Source of the DNA: Ideonella alba
Lineage (GTDB): Bacteria; Pseudomonadota; Gammaproteobacteria; Burkholderiales; Burkholderiaceae_C
Direction of reading: 5' to 3'
Assembly: GCF_018069875.1 (NCBI RefSeq)
Contig: NZ_JAGQDF010000012.1
Coordinates: forward strand, 124,001 to 188,000
Length of the DNA: 64,000 bases
A program made the translations under genes and the position numbers. Under the pieces are notes generated by a model. That model was not told the origin of the DNA and did no database searches. It saw nothing but the letters and a program-made list of their open reading frames with translations. Positions 49,541 through 58,662 of the stretch are shown one piece after another. Every line of letters starts with the position of its first letter. Within the stretch, counting starts at the first letter, position 1.

Positions 49541-50821
49541 ATGACCGTCTTCATCTTCCTGGGATCACTGCTGGCCGTGATGGCCCTGGGCGTGCCCATC
49601 GCCTACGCGCTGCTGCTGTCGGGCGTGGCCCTGATGCTGCACCTCGACATGTTCGACGCGCAGATCCTGGCGCAGAACACCGTCAACGGCGCCGACAGCT
49701 TCCCGCTGCTGGCCGTGCCCTTCTTCATGCTGGCCGGCGAGATCATGAACGTCGGCGGCCTGTCGCGCCGCATCGTCCATCTGGCGCTGACACTGGTGGG
49801 CCACCTGCGCGGCGGCCTGGGCTTCGTGGCCATCGTCGCCGCCTGCCTGCTGGCGGCGCTGTCGGGCTCGGCGGTCGCCGACACCGCCGCGCTGGCCTCG
49901 CTGCTGCTGCCGATGATGGTGGCCGCGGGCCACGACAAGGCGCGCGCCGGCGGCCTGATCGCCTCGGCCGGCATCATCGCGCCGGTGATCCCGCCGTCGA
50001 TCGGCTTCGTCGTCTTCGGCGTGGCCGGTGGCGTGTCGATCTCCAAGCTGTTCCTCGCCGGCATCGTGCCGGGCCTGCTGATGGGCCTGGCGATCGCTGC
50101 GGCGTGGTGGTGGGTGGCCAAGCGCGAGAACATCACGCCGCCGCCCAAGGCCACGCTAGCCCAGCGCCTGCACGCGCTGAAGGAATCGACCTGGGCCCTG
50201 GTGCTGCCGGTGATCGTGGTGGTCGGCCTGAAGATGGGCGTGTTCACGCCCACCGAGGCGGCGGTGGTGGCGGCGGTCTACGCGCTGCTGGTGTCCACCC
50301 TGGTCTACCGCGAACTGAAGTGGAAGCAGCTGCACGAGGTCTTCGTGGCCGCGGCCAAGACCACCTCGGTGATCATGCTGCTGGTGGCCGCCGCCATGGT
50401 CAGCGCCTGGCTGATCACCGTGGCCGACATCCCCAGCAAGATGATCGCGCTGCTCGAGCCCTTCATGGGCAACCAGACCCTGCTGCTGATCGCCATCATG
50501 GTGCTGGTGATGGCGGTGGGCACGGCGATGGACATGACGCCCACGATCCTGATCATGACCCCGGTGCTGATGCCGGTGATCAAGGCCGCGGGCATCGACC
50601 CGGTCTACTTCGGCGTGCTGTTCATCATCAACAACGCGATCGGCCTGATCACGCCGCCCGTGGGCACCGTGCTCAACGTGGTGGCCGGCGTCGGCAAGAT
50701 GAAGATGGATGACGTCACCCGCGGCGTGCTGCCCTTCATGCTGGCGCAGTTCGCGGTGATGTTCCTGATGGTGCTGGTGCCCGAACTGGTCACCTTGCCG
50801 GCCCGCTGGTTCAGCCACTGA
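49541..50821 (+). CDS. TRAP transporter large permease (DctM family), system 1
   Basis: This encodes 426 residues with about 12 membrane segments. DctM signatures are FPLLAVPFFMLAGEIMNVGGLSRRIV, GSAVADTAALASLLLPMMVAAGH, SAGIIAPVIPPSIGFVVFGVAGGVSI and NNAIGLITPPVGTVLNVVAGVGK. It is the transport channel, 21 bases downstream of its DctQ partner and followed by the binding protein. By context (shikimate dehydrogenase and dehydroshikimate dehydratase downstream) the substrate may be quinate or shikimate. Confidence 0.92.
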   Translation: MTVFIFLGSLLAVMALGVPIAYALLLSGVALMLHLDMFDAQILAQNTVNGADSFPLLAVPFFMLAGEIMNVGGLSRRIVHLALTLVGHLRGGLGFVAIVAACLLAALSGSAVADTAALASLLLPMMVAAGHDKARAGGLIASAGIIAPVIPPSIGFVVFGVAGGVSISKLFLAGIVPGLLMGLAIAAAWWWVAKRENITPPPKATLAQRLHALKESTWALVLPVIVVVGLKMGVFTPTEAAVVAAVYALLVSTLVYRELKWKQLHEVFVAAAKTTSVIMLLVAAAMVSAWLITVADIPSKMIALLEPFMGNQTLLLIAIMVLVMAVGTAMDMTPTILIMTPVLMPVIKAAGIDPVYFGVLFIINNAIGLITPPVGTVLNVVAGVGKMKMDDVTRGVLPFMLAQFAVMFLMVLVPELVTLPARWFSH

Positions 50822-50860
50822 CGCCCCCGTTCCCCCCCCAACAACACCCGGAGACCTGCC

Positions 50861-51868
50861 ATGACCCGACTGACCCGCCGCGCGCTCGGCCTTGCCCTGG
50901 CCGCCGCCAGCCTGTGCACCGCGCTGCTGCCCGCCCAGGCGCAGGAGCGCACCTTCAAGCTGGCGCTGCAGAACCCCAAGGGCCACCCGCTGGAGATCGG
51001 CGCCAGCAAGTTCGCCGAGCTGGTGGCTGCCAGGAGTGGTGGCCGCTTCAAGGTCAGTGTCTTCCCCGGCGGCACGCTGGGCGGCGACGCGCCCAACGTG
51101 TCGGCGCTGCAGGGCGGCACGATCGACTTCGTGCAGCTCAACTCGGGCATCCTGGCCTCGCAAATCAAGGACTTCGAGGTCTTCGACTTCCCCTTCATGT
51201 TCGCCAACGCCAAGGAGGCCGACGCGGTGGTCGACGGCCCCTTCGGCCAGAAGCTGCATGCGCGCCTGCTGGACAAGGGCATCGTTGGCCTGGCCTTCGT
51301 CGAGCTGGGCTTTCGCAACATCACCAACAGCCGCAAGGCGATCAGCACGGTCGATGACATCGCCGGCCTGAAGCTGCGCGTCATTCCCAACGCGATCAAC
51401 ATCGACTGGGTCAAGGCGCTGGGCGCCAACCCCACGCCGATGGCCTTCCCCGAGGTCTACGCCGGCCTGGAGCAGAAGGCGATCGACGGCCAGGAGAACC
51501 CGCTGTCGGTCATCCTGGCCAACAAGTTCTACGAGGTGCAGAAGTACCTGACGGTCACCAACCACCAGTACAACCCGCAGTCGCTGATCATGAGCCGCAA
51601 GGTCTGGGACAGCCTGACCGACGCCGACCGCAAGCTGATCAAGGACGCCGCCGTCGAGGCCTCGGCGTTCCAGCGCAAGGTCAACCGCGACAAGTCGGCC
51701 GACGATCTGGACGAACTCAAGCGCGCCGGCATGACGGTCAGCGAACTCTCGCCGGCCGAGCAGGCCAAGCTGCGCGACAAGCTCAAGCCGGTGGTCGAGA
51801 AGCACGGCGCGGCCATCGCCGCCACCGTGGCCGAACTGCAGGCCGAGCTGGCCAAGCTGCGCAAGTAA
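50861..51868 (+). CDS. TRAP transporter substrate-binding protein (DctP family), system 1
   Basis: This encodes 335 residues. The signal peptide ends at PAQAQ-ERTF. DctP features include KFAELVAARSGGRFKVSVFPGGTLGG and the GLKLRVIPN segment, with the conserved Arg that binds the substrate carboxylate. AFPEVYAGLEQKAIDGQENPL is the usual helix pair after it. It delivers a carboxylate ligand to the DctQM permease. Ligand assignment to quinate or shikimate is contextual. Confidence 0.9.
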   Translation: MTRLTRRALGLALAAASLCTALLPAQAQERTFKLALQNPKGHPLEIGASKFAELVAARSGGRFKVSVFPGGTLGGDAPNVSALQGGTIDFVQLNSGILASQIKDFEVFDFPFMFANAKEADAVVDGPFGQKLHARLLDKGIVGLAFVELGFRNITNSRKAISTVDDIAGLKLRVIPNAINIDWVKALGANPTPMAFPEVYAGLEQKAIDGQENPLSVILANKFYEVQKYLTVTNHQYNPQSLIMSRKVWDSLTDADRKLIKDAAVEASAFQRKVNRDKSADDLDELKRAGMTVSELSPAEQAKLRDKLKPVVEKHGAAIAATVAELQAELAKLRK

Positions 51869-51901
51869 GCCGTCCGCGCCAGGACGCAAGGAGTCACCAC
51901 G

Positions 51902-52801
51902 ATGAACGCCACGGTCTCGGACCCGGCGCTGACGCTGCTCACCCCGGCCACGCCGCAAGGCCTGCTGGGCCTGATCGGCAGCGGCATCGGCCAGTCGCTG
52001 ACCCCGGCCCTGCACCAGCAGGAGGCGGGGCACCACGGGCTGCGCCTGCACTACCAGCTGATCGACCTCGACCGCTTTGGCGGCAGCGCCGCCGATCTGC
52101 CCTGGCTGCTCAGCGCCGTGCGGGCGATCGGCTTTGGCGGCCTGAACATCACCTACCCCTGCAAGCAGGCGGTGATTCCGCACCTGGACGAGCTGTCCGA
52201 CGAGGCGCGCGAGATGGGCGCGGTCAACACCGTGGTGATCCGCGACGGCCGCCTGATCGGCCACAACACCGACGGCTCGGGCTGGGCCCGGGGTTTTCGC
52301 CGCGCGCTGCCCCAGGCCGACCTGGGCGCCGTGGCGCTGCTGGGCGCCGGTGGCGCCGGTGCGGCCATCGCCCATGCGGTGCTGCGGCTGGGGGCGGACG
52401 AGCTGCGCATCGTTGACGCCGACCCGGCCCGCGCCGCCGCGCTGGCGGCCGAGCTGGGCCCGCGCGCCCGCGCGGCCGCCGACGCGGCCCAGGCGCTGCA
52501 GGGGGCCACGGGCCTGATCCACGCCACGCCCACCGGCATGGCCAAGCTGCCCGGTCTGCCACTGGACGCGGGCCTGCTGCATGCCGGCCTGTGGGTCTCG
52601 GAGGTGGTGTATTTCCCGCTTGAGACCGCGCTGCTGCGCGAAGCGCGCGCCCGCGGCTGCGCCGTGTCCGACGGCGGCGGCATGGCGGTGGGCCAGGCAC
52701 TGGGTGCCTTCGAGCTGTTCACCGGACTGACCGCCGATGCCGACCGCGTGGAACACCATTTCCGCCAGTTGGTCGCGCTGCGCCAGCGCGGCGAATGCTG
52801 A
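51902..52801 (+). CDS. Shikimate/quinate dehydrogenase family protein
   Basis: This encodes 299 residues. The shikimate site is seen at SGIGQSLTPALH (Ser32, Thr34), LNITYPCK (Asn82, catalytic Lys88) and GHNTDGSGW (catalytic Asp124). The NAD(P) motif GAGGAGAA is at about 138-145. It interconverts shikimate or quinate with their 3-dehydro forms. Its place after a TRAP system and before dehydroshikimate-dehydratase-like genes suggests a catabolic enzyme (YdiB/QuiA-like role) rather than biosynthetic AroE. Confidence 0.87.
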   Translation: MNATVSDPALTLLTPATPQGLLGLIGSGIGQSLTPALHQQEAGHHGLRLHYQLIDLDRFGGSAADLPWLLSAVRAIGFGGLNITYPCKQAVIPHLDELSDEAREMGAVNTVVIRDGRLIGHNTDGSGWARGFRRALPQADLGAVALLGAGGAGAAIAHAVLRLGADELRIVDADPARAAALAAELGPRARAAADAAQALQGATGLIHATPTGMAKLPGLPLDAGLLHAGLWVSEVVYFPLETALLREARARGCAVSDGGGMAVGQALGAFELFTGLTADADRVEHHFRQLVALRQRGEC

Positions 52802-52820
52802 TGCCGCTGCCGAGGTGACC

Positions 52821-53702
52821 ATGCCAACCACCGCCACCCCCGACCGCGAGGCCCTGGGCGAGCTGCCCAACCCGATGGGCCTGCTGGGCGTCGAGTTCAT
52901 CGAGTACAGCACCGCGCGCCCGCAGACGCTGGGCCACAGCCTGGAGCGCCTGGGCTTTCGCCCGGTGGCCCGCCACCGCTCGCGCGAGGTGCTGCTGTAC
53001 CGCCAGGGCGACATGAACATCGTCGTCAATGCGCACCGTCCGCCCGAGGCGCCGCCCCTGCCCGATCGCGCCCGCATCGCCGCGGTGGCGCTGCGTGTGC
53101 GCGACGCCGCCAGCGCCTACCGGCGGGCGCTGGAGCGCGGCGCCTGGGCGGTGCCCACGCAGGTGGAGGTGATGGAGCTGAACATCCCGGCGATCCATGG
53201 TGTCGGCGACAGCCGCCTGTACTTCGTCGACCGGGTGGGCGAGTTCTCGATCTATGACGTGGACTTCGTGCCCATCCACGGCGTCGACCCACGGCCCCCG
53301 GCGCTGGGCGACATGAAGCTGTTCGGCGTGGTCCAGTACATCGGCTTCGAGCGCCTGGCCGACTGGTCGGCCTTCTACGCCGAGCTGCTGGGCTTTGCCG
53401 AGCTGCCGCCCGAGGCCCAATTCGGCGTGCTGACCCAGGGCCGCATCCTGGCCAGTCCCTGCGGCACGCTGCACTGGCAGCTGATCGAGCCGGCGATCGA
53501 TGCGGTCGACGTCGACACCGAGGAAATGCTCGAGCGCATCGCCTTCGCCACGCCCGATGTGCTGGCCACCGTGGCCGCGCTGAAGGCGCGCGGCGTGGAG
53601 TTCGTCGAATCCAGCGGCGGTGTACGCACCGATCGTGCCGGCGCGGTGACCCGCCCGTCGGACACCGGCCCGAGCTTCGAGTTCGTGCGCGACCCGCGCT
53701 GA
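52821..53702 (+). CDS. HPPD-like VOC protein lacking two metal ligands (QuiC C-terminal half)
   Basis: This encodes 293 residues with the two-module fold of 4-hydroxyphenylpyruvate dioxygenase. Where HPPD has its iron ligands, this protein has Gln172 (VVQYIGF) for the first His, Arg239 (LERIAFAT) for the second His, and keeps Glu287 (SFEFVR). Iron-dependent dioxygenase activity is therefore unlikely. In QuiC-type 3-dehydroshikimate dehydratases an HPPD-like domain is fused after a TIM barrel; here the TIM barrel is the next gene, 12 bases downstream. It is probably a non-catalytic partner or a sensor. Confidence 0.75.
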   Translation: MPTTATPDREALGELPNPMGLLGVEFIEYSTARPQTLGHSLERLGFRPVARHRSREVLLYRQGDMNIVVNAHRPPEAPPLPDRARIAAVALRVRDAASAYRRALERGAWAVPTQVEVMELNIPAIHGVGDSRLYFVDRVGEFSIYDVDFVPIHGVDPRPPALGDMKLFGVVQYIGFERLADWSAFYAELLGFAELPPEAQFGVLTQGRILASPCGTLHWQLIEPAIDAVDVDTEEMLERIAFATPDVLATVAALKARGVEFVESSGGVRTDRAGAVTRPSDTGPSFEFVRDPR

Positions 53703-53714
53703 CGAAAGGCCGCG

Positions 53715-54629
53715 ATGAAGACCCTGCTGCGCCAGGCCGCCGACGCCCGCATCGCCGACTTCGGCATGGACACGATCACGCTGGCCGGCCCGCTGGAGGC
53801 CAAGCTGGCGGCGATGAAGGCGGCCGGCTTCACCCAGGTGATGCTGTCCGCGCGCGACATCGTCGGCCACCCGCAGGGCGTGGACGCGGCGGTGGCCGCG
53901 GTGCGGGCCTCGGGCCTGCGCGTCACCGGCTTCCAGGTGCTGCGCGACTTCGAGGGGCTGTCCGGCCACCTGCACGGCTACAAGGTCGACATCGCCCAGC
54001 AGATGGTGCTGATGGCGCGCGCGCTGGGTGCGCGCGTGCTGCTGGCCTGCAGCTCCACCTCGCGCCACGCGTCGGACGACGCCGACCACATCGCACGCGA
54101 CCTGCGCCAGCTGGCGATGCTGGCGCTGCCGCATGGCCTGCGCGTGGCCTTCGAGGCGCTGTCCTGGGGCCGTCACCTGAGCGAGGTGCACCAGGCCTGG
54201 GAGGCGGTGGCGCGCGCCGACATGCCCAACCTGGGCATCGGCATCGACTCGTACCACCTCCTGGCCACGGCCACCGCCCTGGACCTCCTGGAGGAGATCG
54301 ACCCGGCGAAGATCTTCCTGGTGCAGCTGTCCGATTTCCTGTGGCAGGAAACCCGCACGCCCGAGGAACGGCTGGAGACCGCGCGCCACTTCCGCGTCTT
54401 CCCGGGCGAGGGCGTGCACTCCGAGGTGCTGGGGGAACTGGTGCGCCGCCTGGGGGCGATGGGCTACCGCGGCGACTACAGCTTCGAGGTCTTCAACGAC
54501 GACTACCAGCAGCTGCCGCTGCCCTTTGTCGCCGAGCGGGCCCGCGCCAGCGCACGCTGGCTGGCCGAGGACGTGCTGCGCCGTGCGGTGCCGCTGCCCG
54601 GCGCGCTGCGCTGGGGCGCGCGCGCCTGA
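53715..54629 (+). CDS. 3-dehydroshikimate dehydratase-like TIM barrel (QuiC N-terminal half)
   Basis: This encodes 304 residues of the sugar phosphate isomerase/epimerase fold. The metal set is Glu147 (FEALSWGRH), Asp178 (GIDSYHL), Gln204 (LVQLSDF) and Glu258 (FEVFNDDY), which agrees in order and residue type with the QuiC1 dehydratase site (Glu, Asp, Gln, Glu). The reaction would be 3-dehydroshikimate to protocatechuate. A shikimate dehydrogenase two genes upstream and an HPPD-like gene just before it support this. The convergent LysR gene ends one base later. Confidence 0.82.
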   Translation: MKTLLRQAADARIADFGMDTITLAGPLEAKLAAMKAAGFTQVMLSARDIVGHPQGVDAAVAAVRASGLRVTGFQVLRDFEGLSGHLHGYKVDIAQQMVLMARALGARVLLACSSTSRHASDDADHIARDLRQLAMLALPHGLRVAFEALSWGRHLSEVHQAWEAVARADMPNLGIGIDSYHLLATATALDLLEEIDPAKIFLVQLSDFLWQETRTPEERLETARHFRVFPGEGVHSEVLGELVRRLGAMGYRGDYSFEVFNDDYQQLPLPFVAERARASARWLAEDVLRRAVPLPGALRWGARA

Positions 54630-54630
54630 C

Positions 54631-55530
54631 TCAGGCCGCGCCCACCTGCGCCGCCGCGCGGTGCAGGTGGTTGATGAACTGCTGCACCGCCGGCTTGACG
54701 GCCACGCTGCTCAGCGCGATGGCGCCCAGCGTCAGCGGCAGCGGGCCTTCGCGCAGCTTCAGCACCTGCATGAACGGTGCGGCCGCGGGGTGGTGGGCGA
54801 TCGGCAGCGGCATCAGCCCCACGCAATCGCCATGGCTGATCAGCGACAGCAGGCCCAGCGTGGAGTTGACCACCGCCGCCGGCGCCGGCGGCTGCAGGCC
54901 GTGGCGCTCGAACAGCAGCTTGGCGTAGCCCGACTGGCCGCTCAGGCTGGTGTAGACCCAGCGCGAGTCCTGCAGCTCGCGCAGTGAGCGGGCGCGCGCC
55001 TTGGGGTTGCCGCGGCCCACCACCACCGCCATCTCGATGGGCATCAGCGGCTCGACCTGGCACTCGCCGGGTGGCAGGTCGTCGGGGATCGGGCCCACCA
55101 CCAGGTCCACCTGGCGCTGGCGCAGCAGCTCGAGCTGGCCGATGTAGAGCTCCTCGCGCAGCTGCAGCATCATCGCCGGGAAGGCGCGGCTGTAGGTGCG
55201 TACCGCCTCAGGGATCAGCAGCAGCAGCGCCAGCGGCACCGCACCCACGGCCAGCTGGCCGACCATGCGGCCACCCATCTGGCCGATCTGCTGCACCGCC
55301 TCGTCCAGCTCCCACACCGCGGCCTTGGCCCGCGCATGCAGGATGCGCCCCTGCGCGGTGGGCGTGACGCCGGTGGTGCTGCGCTCCAGCAGCGGCGCGC
55401 CCAGCTCGCGCTCGAGCTCGCGCACCTGCTTGGTCAGTGCCGGCTGCGTCAGGCCCAGCCGGCGCGCGGCGGCGCGCAGGCTGCCCTCGTCAACCGCGGC
55501 CACCAGGGCCTGCAGGGCGCTGAGCTTCAT
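54631..55530 (-). CDS. LysR-family transcriptional regulator
   Basis: This encodes 299 residues. The HTH covers about 1-60 (LQALVAAVDEGSLRAAARRLGLTQPALTKQVRELERELGAPLLER), and the inducer domain follows with the VDLVVGP and ISHGDCVGLMPLPIA blocks typical of the family (GbpR/CbbR-like branch). It is divergent from a TRAP operon that includes a tannase and a gallate dioxygenase, so it probably senses gallate or a related acid. A perfect palindrome lies between it and the TRAP gene. Confidence 0.87.
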   Translation of the reverse strand: MKLSALQALVAAVDEGSLRAAARRLGLTQPALTKQVRELERELGAPLLERSTTGVTPTAQGRILHARAKAAVWELDEAVQQIGQMGGRMVGQLAVGAVPLALLLLIPEAVRTYSRAFPAMMLQLREELYIGQLELLRQRQVDLVVGPIPDDLPPGECQVEPLMPIEMAVVVGRGNPKARARSLRELQDSRWVYTSLSGQSGYAKLLFERHGLQPPAPAAVVNSTLGLLSLISHGDCVGLMPLPIAHHPAAAPFMQVLKLREGPLPLTLGAIALSSVAVKPAVQQFINHLHRAAAQVGAA

Positions 55531-55538
55531 GGCCGGAT

Positions 55539-55555
55539 GATAACCAATCGTTATC
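55539..55555. promoter_or_regulatory. Candidate LysR box before the gallate/tannin operon
   Basis: GATAAC-CAATC-GTTATC is a perfect 6-bp inverted repeat with a 5-base spacer. It reads GAT-N11-ATC, the T-N11-A form. It is 8 bases from the start of the divergent LysR gene and 110 bases from the TRAP binding-protein start, fitting autoregulation plus activation. Confidence 0.66.
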
Positions 55556-55665
55556 GCGCCAAGCCCGGCGGCATCTTCCGGTGCCTGGGGGCGGATTCCT
55601 AGACTGCGGCCGCGATTTGCGCTGGATCAACACCAGATGTTTTCACCCAGACCGGAGACAAGCCC

Positions 55666-56697
55666 TTGAAGACCGTCCACCGCCTGCTCGTGCTGGCCAC
55701 CGCCGCCGTGCTGTCCACACCCTCCTTGGCGCAGGACGCCGTGGTGCTGAAGGTGCACCACTTCCTGCCGGCCGGTTCCTACGCCCAGCAGCAGTTCATC
55801 CAGCCCTGGTGCGACAAGATCGCCAAGGACTCGGCCGGCAAGCTGAAGTGCCAGATCTACCCGTCGATGCAACTGGGCGGCACCCCGGCGCAGCTGGTCG
55901 ATCAGGTCAAGGACGGCGTGGCCGACGTGGTCTGGACGCTGTCGGGCTACACCGCCGGCCGCTTCCCGCTGATGGAGGTCTTCGAGCTGCCTTTCATGAT
56001 GCAAAGCCCCGAGGCCACCAGCAAGGCGCTGTGGGAGTACGCGAACACCTACGCGGCGGCCGAGTTCAAGGACGTCAAGCCGATCGCCTTCCATGTGCAC
56101 GGCGACGGCGTGTTCCACATGCGCGACAAGCCGATCCGCAGCATGGCCGACCTCAAGGGCCTGAAGGTGCGCGCCCCCACCCGCCAGACCAACCGCTTCC
56201 TGGCCGCGCTGGGCGCCACGCCGGTGGCGATGCCGGTGCCGCAGGTCAGCGAGGCGCTGTCCAAGGGCGTGATCGACGGCGCGGTGGTGCCCTACGAGGT
56301 GGTGCCGTCGGTGAAGATCCAGGAGATCGTCAAGTTCCACTCCGAGACCGACCCGGCCGAGCCCGCGCTCTACACCGCGACCTTCCTGTTCGTGATGAAC
56401 AAGGACCGGTACGCCAGCCTGTCGCCCGATCTGAAGAAGGTGATCGACGCCAACAGCGGCCTGGCGCTGTCGGGCCAGATCGGCAAGGTCTTCCTGGCGG
56501 CCGATGCCGAGGGCAAGAAGCTCACCGCCAAGAACACCACCAACGTGATCCCGGCCTCGGAACTGGCGGCCTGGAAGAAGGCCGGGCAGCCGGTGGTGGA
56601 CGGCTGGATCGCCGACGTCAACGCCAAGGGCGCGAACGGCAAGCAGCTCCATGACGCTGCGCGCGCGCTGATCGCCAAGTACCAGGCTGGCCAGTGA
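55666..56697 (+). CDS. TRAP transporter substrate-binding protein (DctP family), system 2
   Basis: This encodes 343 residues starting at a TTG codon; no ATG or GTG gives a better signal peptide. The signal peptide ends at SLAQ-DAVVLK. DctP motifs include KVHHFLPAGS, WCDKIAKDSAGKLKCQIYPSMQLGG, LKGLKVRAPTRQTNRFLAALGATP with the conserved Arg, and FLFVMNKDRY. It is the first gene of an operon with two TRAP permease subunits, a tannase and a gallate dioxygenase. An aromatic or hydroxy acid ligand is likely. Confidence 0.88.
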   Translation: MKTVHRLLVLATAAVLSTPSLAQDAVVLKVHHFLPAGSYAQQQFIQPWCDKIAKDSAGKLKCQIYPSMQLGGTPAQLVDQVKDGVADVVWTLSGYTAGRFPLMEVFELPFMMQSPEATSKALWEYANTYAAAEFKDVKPIAFHVHGDGVFHMRDKPIRSMADLKGLKVRAPTRQTNRFLAALGATPVAMPVPQVSEALSKGVIDGAVVPYEVVPSVKIQEIVKFHSETDPAEPALYTATFLFVMNKDRYASLSPDLKKVIDANSGLALSGQIGKVFLAADAEGKKLTAKNTTNVIPASELAAWKKAGQPVVDGWIADVNAKGANGKQLHDAARALIAKYQAGQ

Positions 56698-56760
56698 GCC
56701 GGCACTGATCCCCTGATGTGATGGCGCCCGCCGGGAGGCGGTGCGCCTGGGAGACCTCTG

Positions 56761-57318
56761 ATGAACGAACCTCTTCCAGGGGCCCGTGTCGCGGGCACCC
56801 TGCCTGGCTTCGGCCCGCTGGGCTACCGGCTGCTGGCCCTGTCCAAGGCGCTGGCCATGGCGGGCGGCCTGGTCTTCGTGGTGCTGGTGGCGATGAGCAT
56901 CGTCAGCATCGTCGGCCGCAAACTGGCCGCGGCGCCGGTGCCGGGCGATGTGGAGCTGCTGCAGATGAGCGCCGCCTTCGCCTGCGCCTGCTTCTTCGCC
57001 TACTGCCACCTGATCGGCGGCGATGTGAAGGTCGACTTCTTCACCGCCAAGGCCTCGGCCCGCACCATCCATGCGCTGGACGCGCTGGGCTCGCTGCTGT
57101 TCGGCCTGATGGGCGCCGCGCTGGCCTGGCGCGGCACCGCGGGCATGCTGGCGATGAAGGACTCGGGCGAGACCAGCATCATCCTGGGCTGGCCGATCTG
57201 GCTGGCGCAGGCGCTGATGATCCCCGGCTTCGTGCTGATGGCGCTGGCCGGGTTGTACATGGTGGGCGCGCACCTGCGCAGCCCGGCGGTGGGCGCGGTG
57301 CAGGAGGTGACGCCATGA
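56761..57318 (+). CDS. TRAP transporter small permease (DctQ family), system 2
   Basis: This encodes 185 residues with four membrane segments (LSKALAMAGGLVFVVLVAMSIVSIVGRK as first). It has the QMSAAFACACFFAYCHLIGGDVKVDFF block, a DctQ feature with extra cysteines. It overlaps the large permease by 4 bases (ATGA). Confidence 0.87.
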   Translation: MNEPLPGARVAGTLPGFGPLGYRLLALSKALAMAGGLVFVVLVAMSIVSIVGRKLAAAPVPGDVELLQMSAAFACACFFAYCHLIGGDVKVDFFTAKASARTIHALDALGSLLFGLMGAALAWRGTAGMLAMKDSGETSIILGWPIWLAQALMIPGFVLMALAGLYMVGAHLRSPAVGAVQEVTP

Positions 57319-58643
57319 GCGGCATCGCCACCGGGCTGTGGATCTTCGCGCTGCTGATGGGCCTGCTGGCCCTGCGGGTGCCGATCGGCGTGGCGATGTT
57401 CACGATGGGCTCGCTGGGTTATGCCTGGCTGAGCGGCAGCCTCACCCCGCTGCTGAGCGTGTGGAAGAACGTGGGTTATGCGCGGCTGTCGAACTACGAC
57501 CTGATCGTCATCCCGATGTTCCTGCTGATGGGCCAGTTCGCCACCCACGGCGGCCTGAGCGCGGCGCTGTTCCGCTTCGTCGCCGCCTTCATGGGGCATC
57601 TGAAGGGGGGCATCGCGATGGCCTCGATCGGCGCCTGCGCGGGCTTCGGCGCGATCTGCGGCTCCTCGCTGGCCACCGCGGCCACGATGGGCCAGGTGGC
57701 GCTGCCCGAGCTGCGCCGCTACGGCTACTCGGGGGCGCTGGCCACCGGCGCGCTGGCGGCCGGCGGCACGCTGGGCATCATGATTCCGCCGTCGGTGCCG
57801 CTGGTGATCTACGCCATCCTGACGCAGGAATCCATCGGCAAGCTGTTCATGGCGGCGGTGCTGCCGGGCCTGATCGCGATGGTCGGCTACATGGTCGTCG
57901 TGAAGATCATCGTCACGCTGCGCCCCGAGGCCGGCCCCGCCGGCCCGCGCGTGCCCTGGCCCGAGCGGCTCAAGGCGCTGGCCCAGGTGCTGCCGGTGCT
58001 GGGCGTGTTCGCGGTGGTGATCATCGGCATCTACGGCGGCTGGGCCAACCCGACCGAAGCGGCGGCGATCGGCGCCGCGGCCTGCGGCGTCCTGGCCGTG
58101 GCCACCGGCGGCATGCGCCTGAAGGGCCTGGTGGACAGCGCGCTGGGCACCGCCCAGGCCACGGCGATGATCTTCCTGGTGCTGCTGGGCGCCGACATGC
58201 TCAACACCGCGCTGGCGCTGAGCCAGATGCCGGTGGAGCTGGCCGCCTGGGTCAAGGACAGCGGCCTGCACCCGATGGTGGTGATGGTGGCGATCCTGGT
58301 GATCTACATCGGGCTGGGCTGCGTGATGGACTCGCTGGCGATGATCCTGCTGACCATCCCGATCTTCTACCCGATGGTCATGGGCCTGGAGTTCCACGGC
58401 CTGGGCGCCACCGACAAGAGCATCTGGTTCGGCATCCTGGCGCTGATGGTGGTGGAGATCGGCCTGGTGCATCCGCCGGTGGGCATGAACGTCTTCATCA
58501 TCAACCGGCTGGCCAGGGACGTGCCGCTGGTCGAGACCTTCAAGGGCGTGATGCCCTTCCTGGCCTCGGACCTGCTGCGCATCGTGCTGCTGCTGAGCTT
58601 TCCGGCGATCTCGCTGGTGCTGGTGAACACCCTGGGCGGCTGA
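57315..58643 (+). CDS. TRAP transporter large permease (DctM family), system 2
   Basis: This encodes 442 residues with about 12 membrane segments. Family motifs are MFLLMGQFATHGGLSAALF, GSSLATAATMGQVALPELRRYGYS, AAGGTLGIMIPPSVPLVIYAILT and EIGLVHPPVGMNVFIINRLA. It is coupled to DctQ by an ATGA overlap and followed 19 bases later by the tannase. I rejected a longer in-frame reading that runs through the DctQ gene. Confidence 0.9.
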   Translation: MSGIATGLWIFALLMGLLALRVPIGVAMFTMGSLGYAWLSGSLTPLLSVWKNVGYARLSNYDLIVIPMFLLMGQFATHGGLSAALFRFVAAFMGHLKGGIAMASIGACAGFGAICGSSLATAATMGQVALPELRRYGYSGALATGALAAGGTLGIMIPPSVPLVIYAILTQESIGKLFMAAVLPGLIAMVGYMVVVKIIVTLRPEAGPAGPRVPWPERLKALAQVLPVLGVFAVVIIGIYGGWANPTEAAAIGAAACGVLAVATGGMRLKGLVDSALGTAQATAMIFLVLLGADMLNTALALSQMPVELAAWVKDSGLHPMVVMVAILVIYIGLGCVMDSLAMILLTIPIFYPMVMGLEFHGLGATDKSIWFGILALMVVEIGLVHPPVGMNVFIINRLARDVPLVETFKGVMPFLASDLLRIVLLLSFPAISLVLVNTLGG

Positions 58644-58662
58644 GGCCGCGAGGAGACCTGCC

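Noticed and set aside
52821-53702. Functional 4-hydroxyphenylpyruvate dioxygenase
   Set aside because: Two of the three iron ligands are replaced (Gln172, Arg239), and the context is shikimate rather than tyrosine catabolism.
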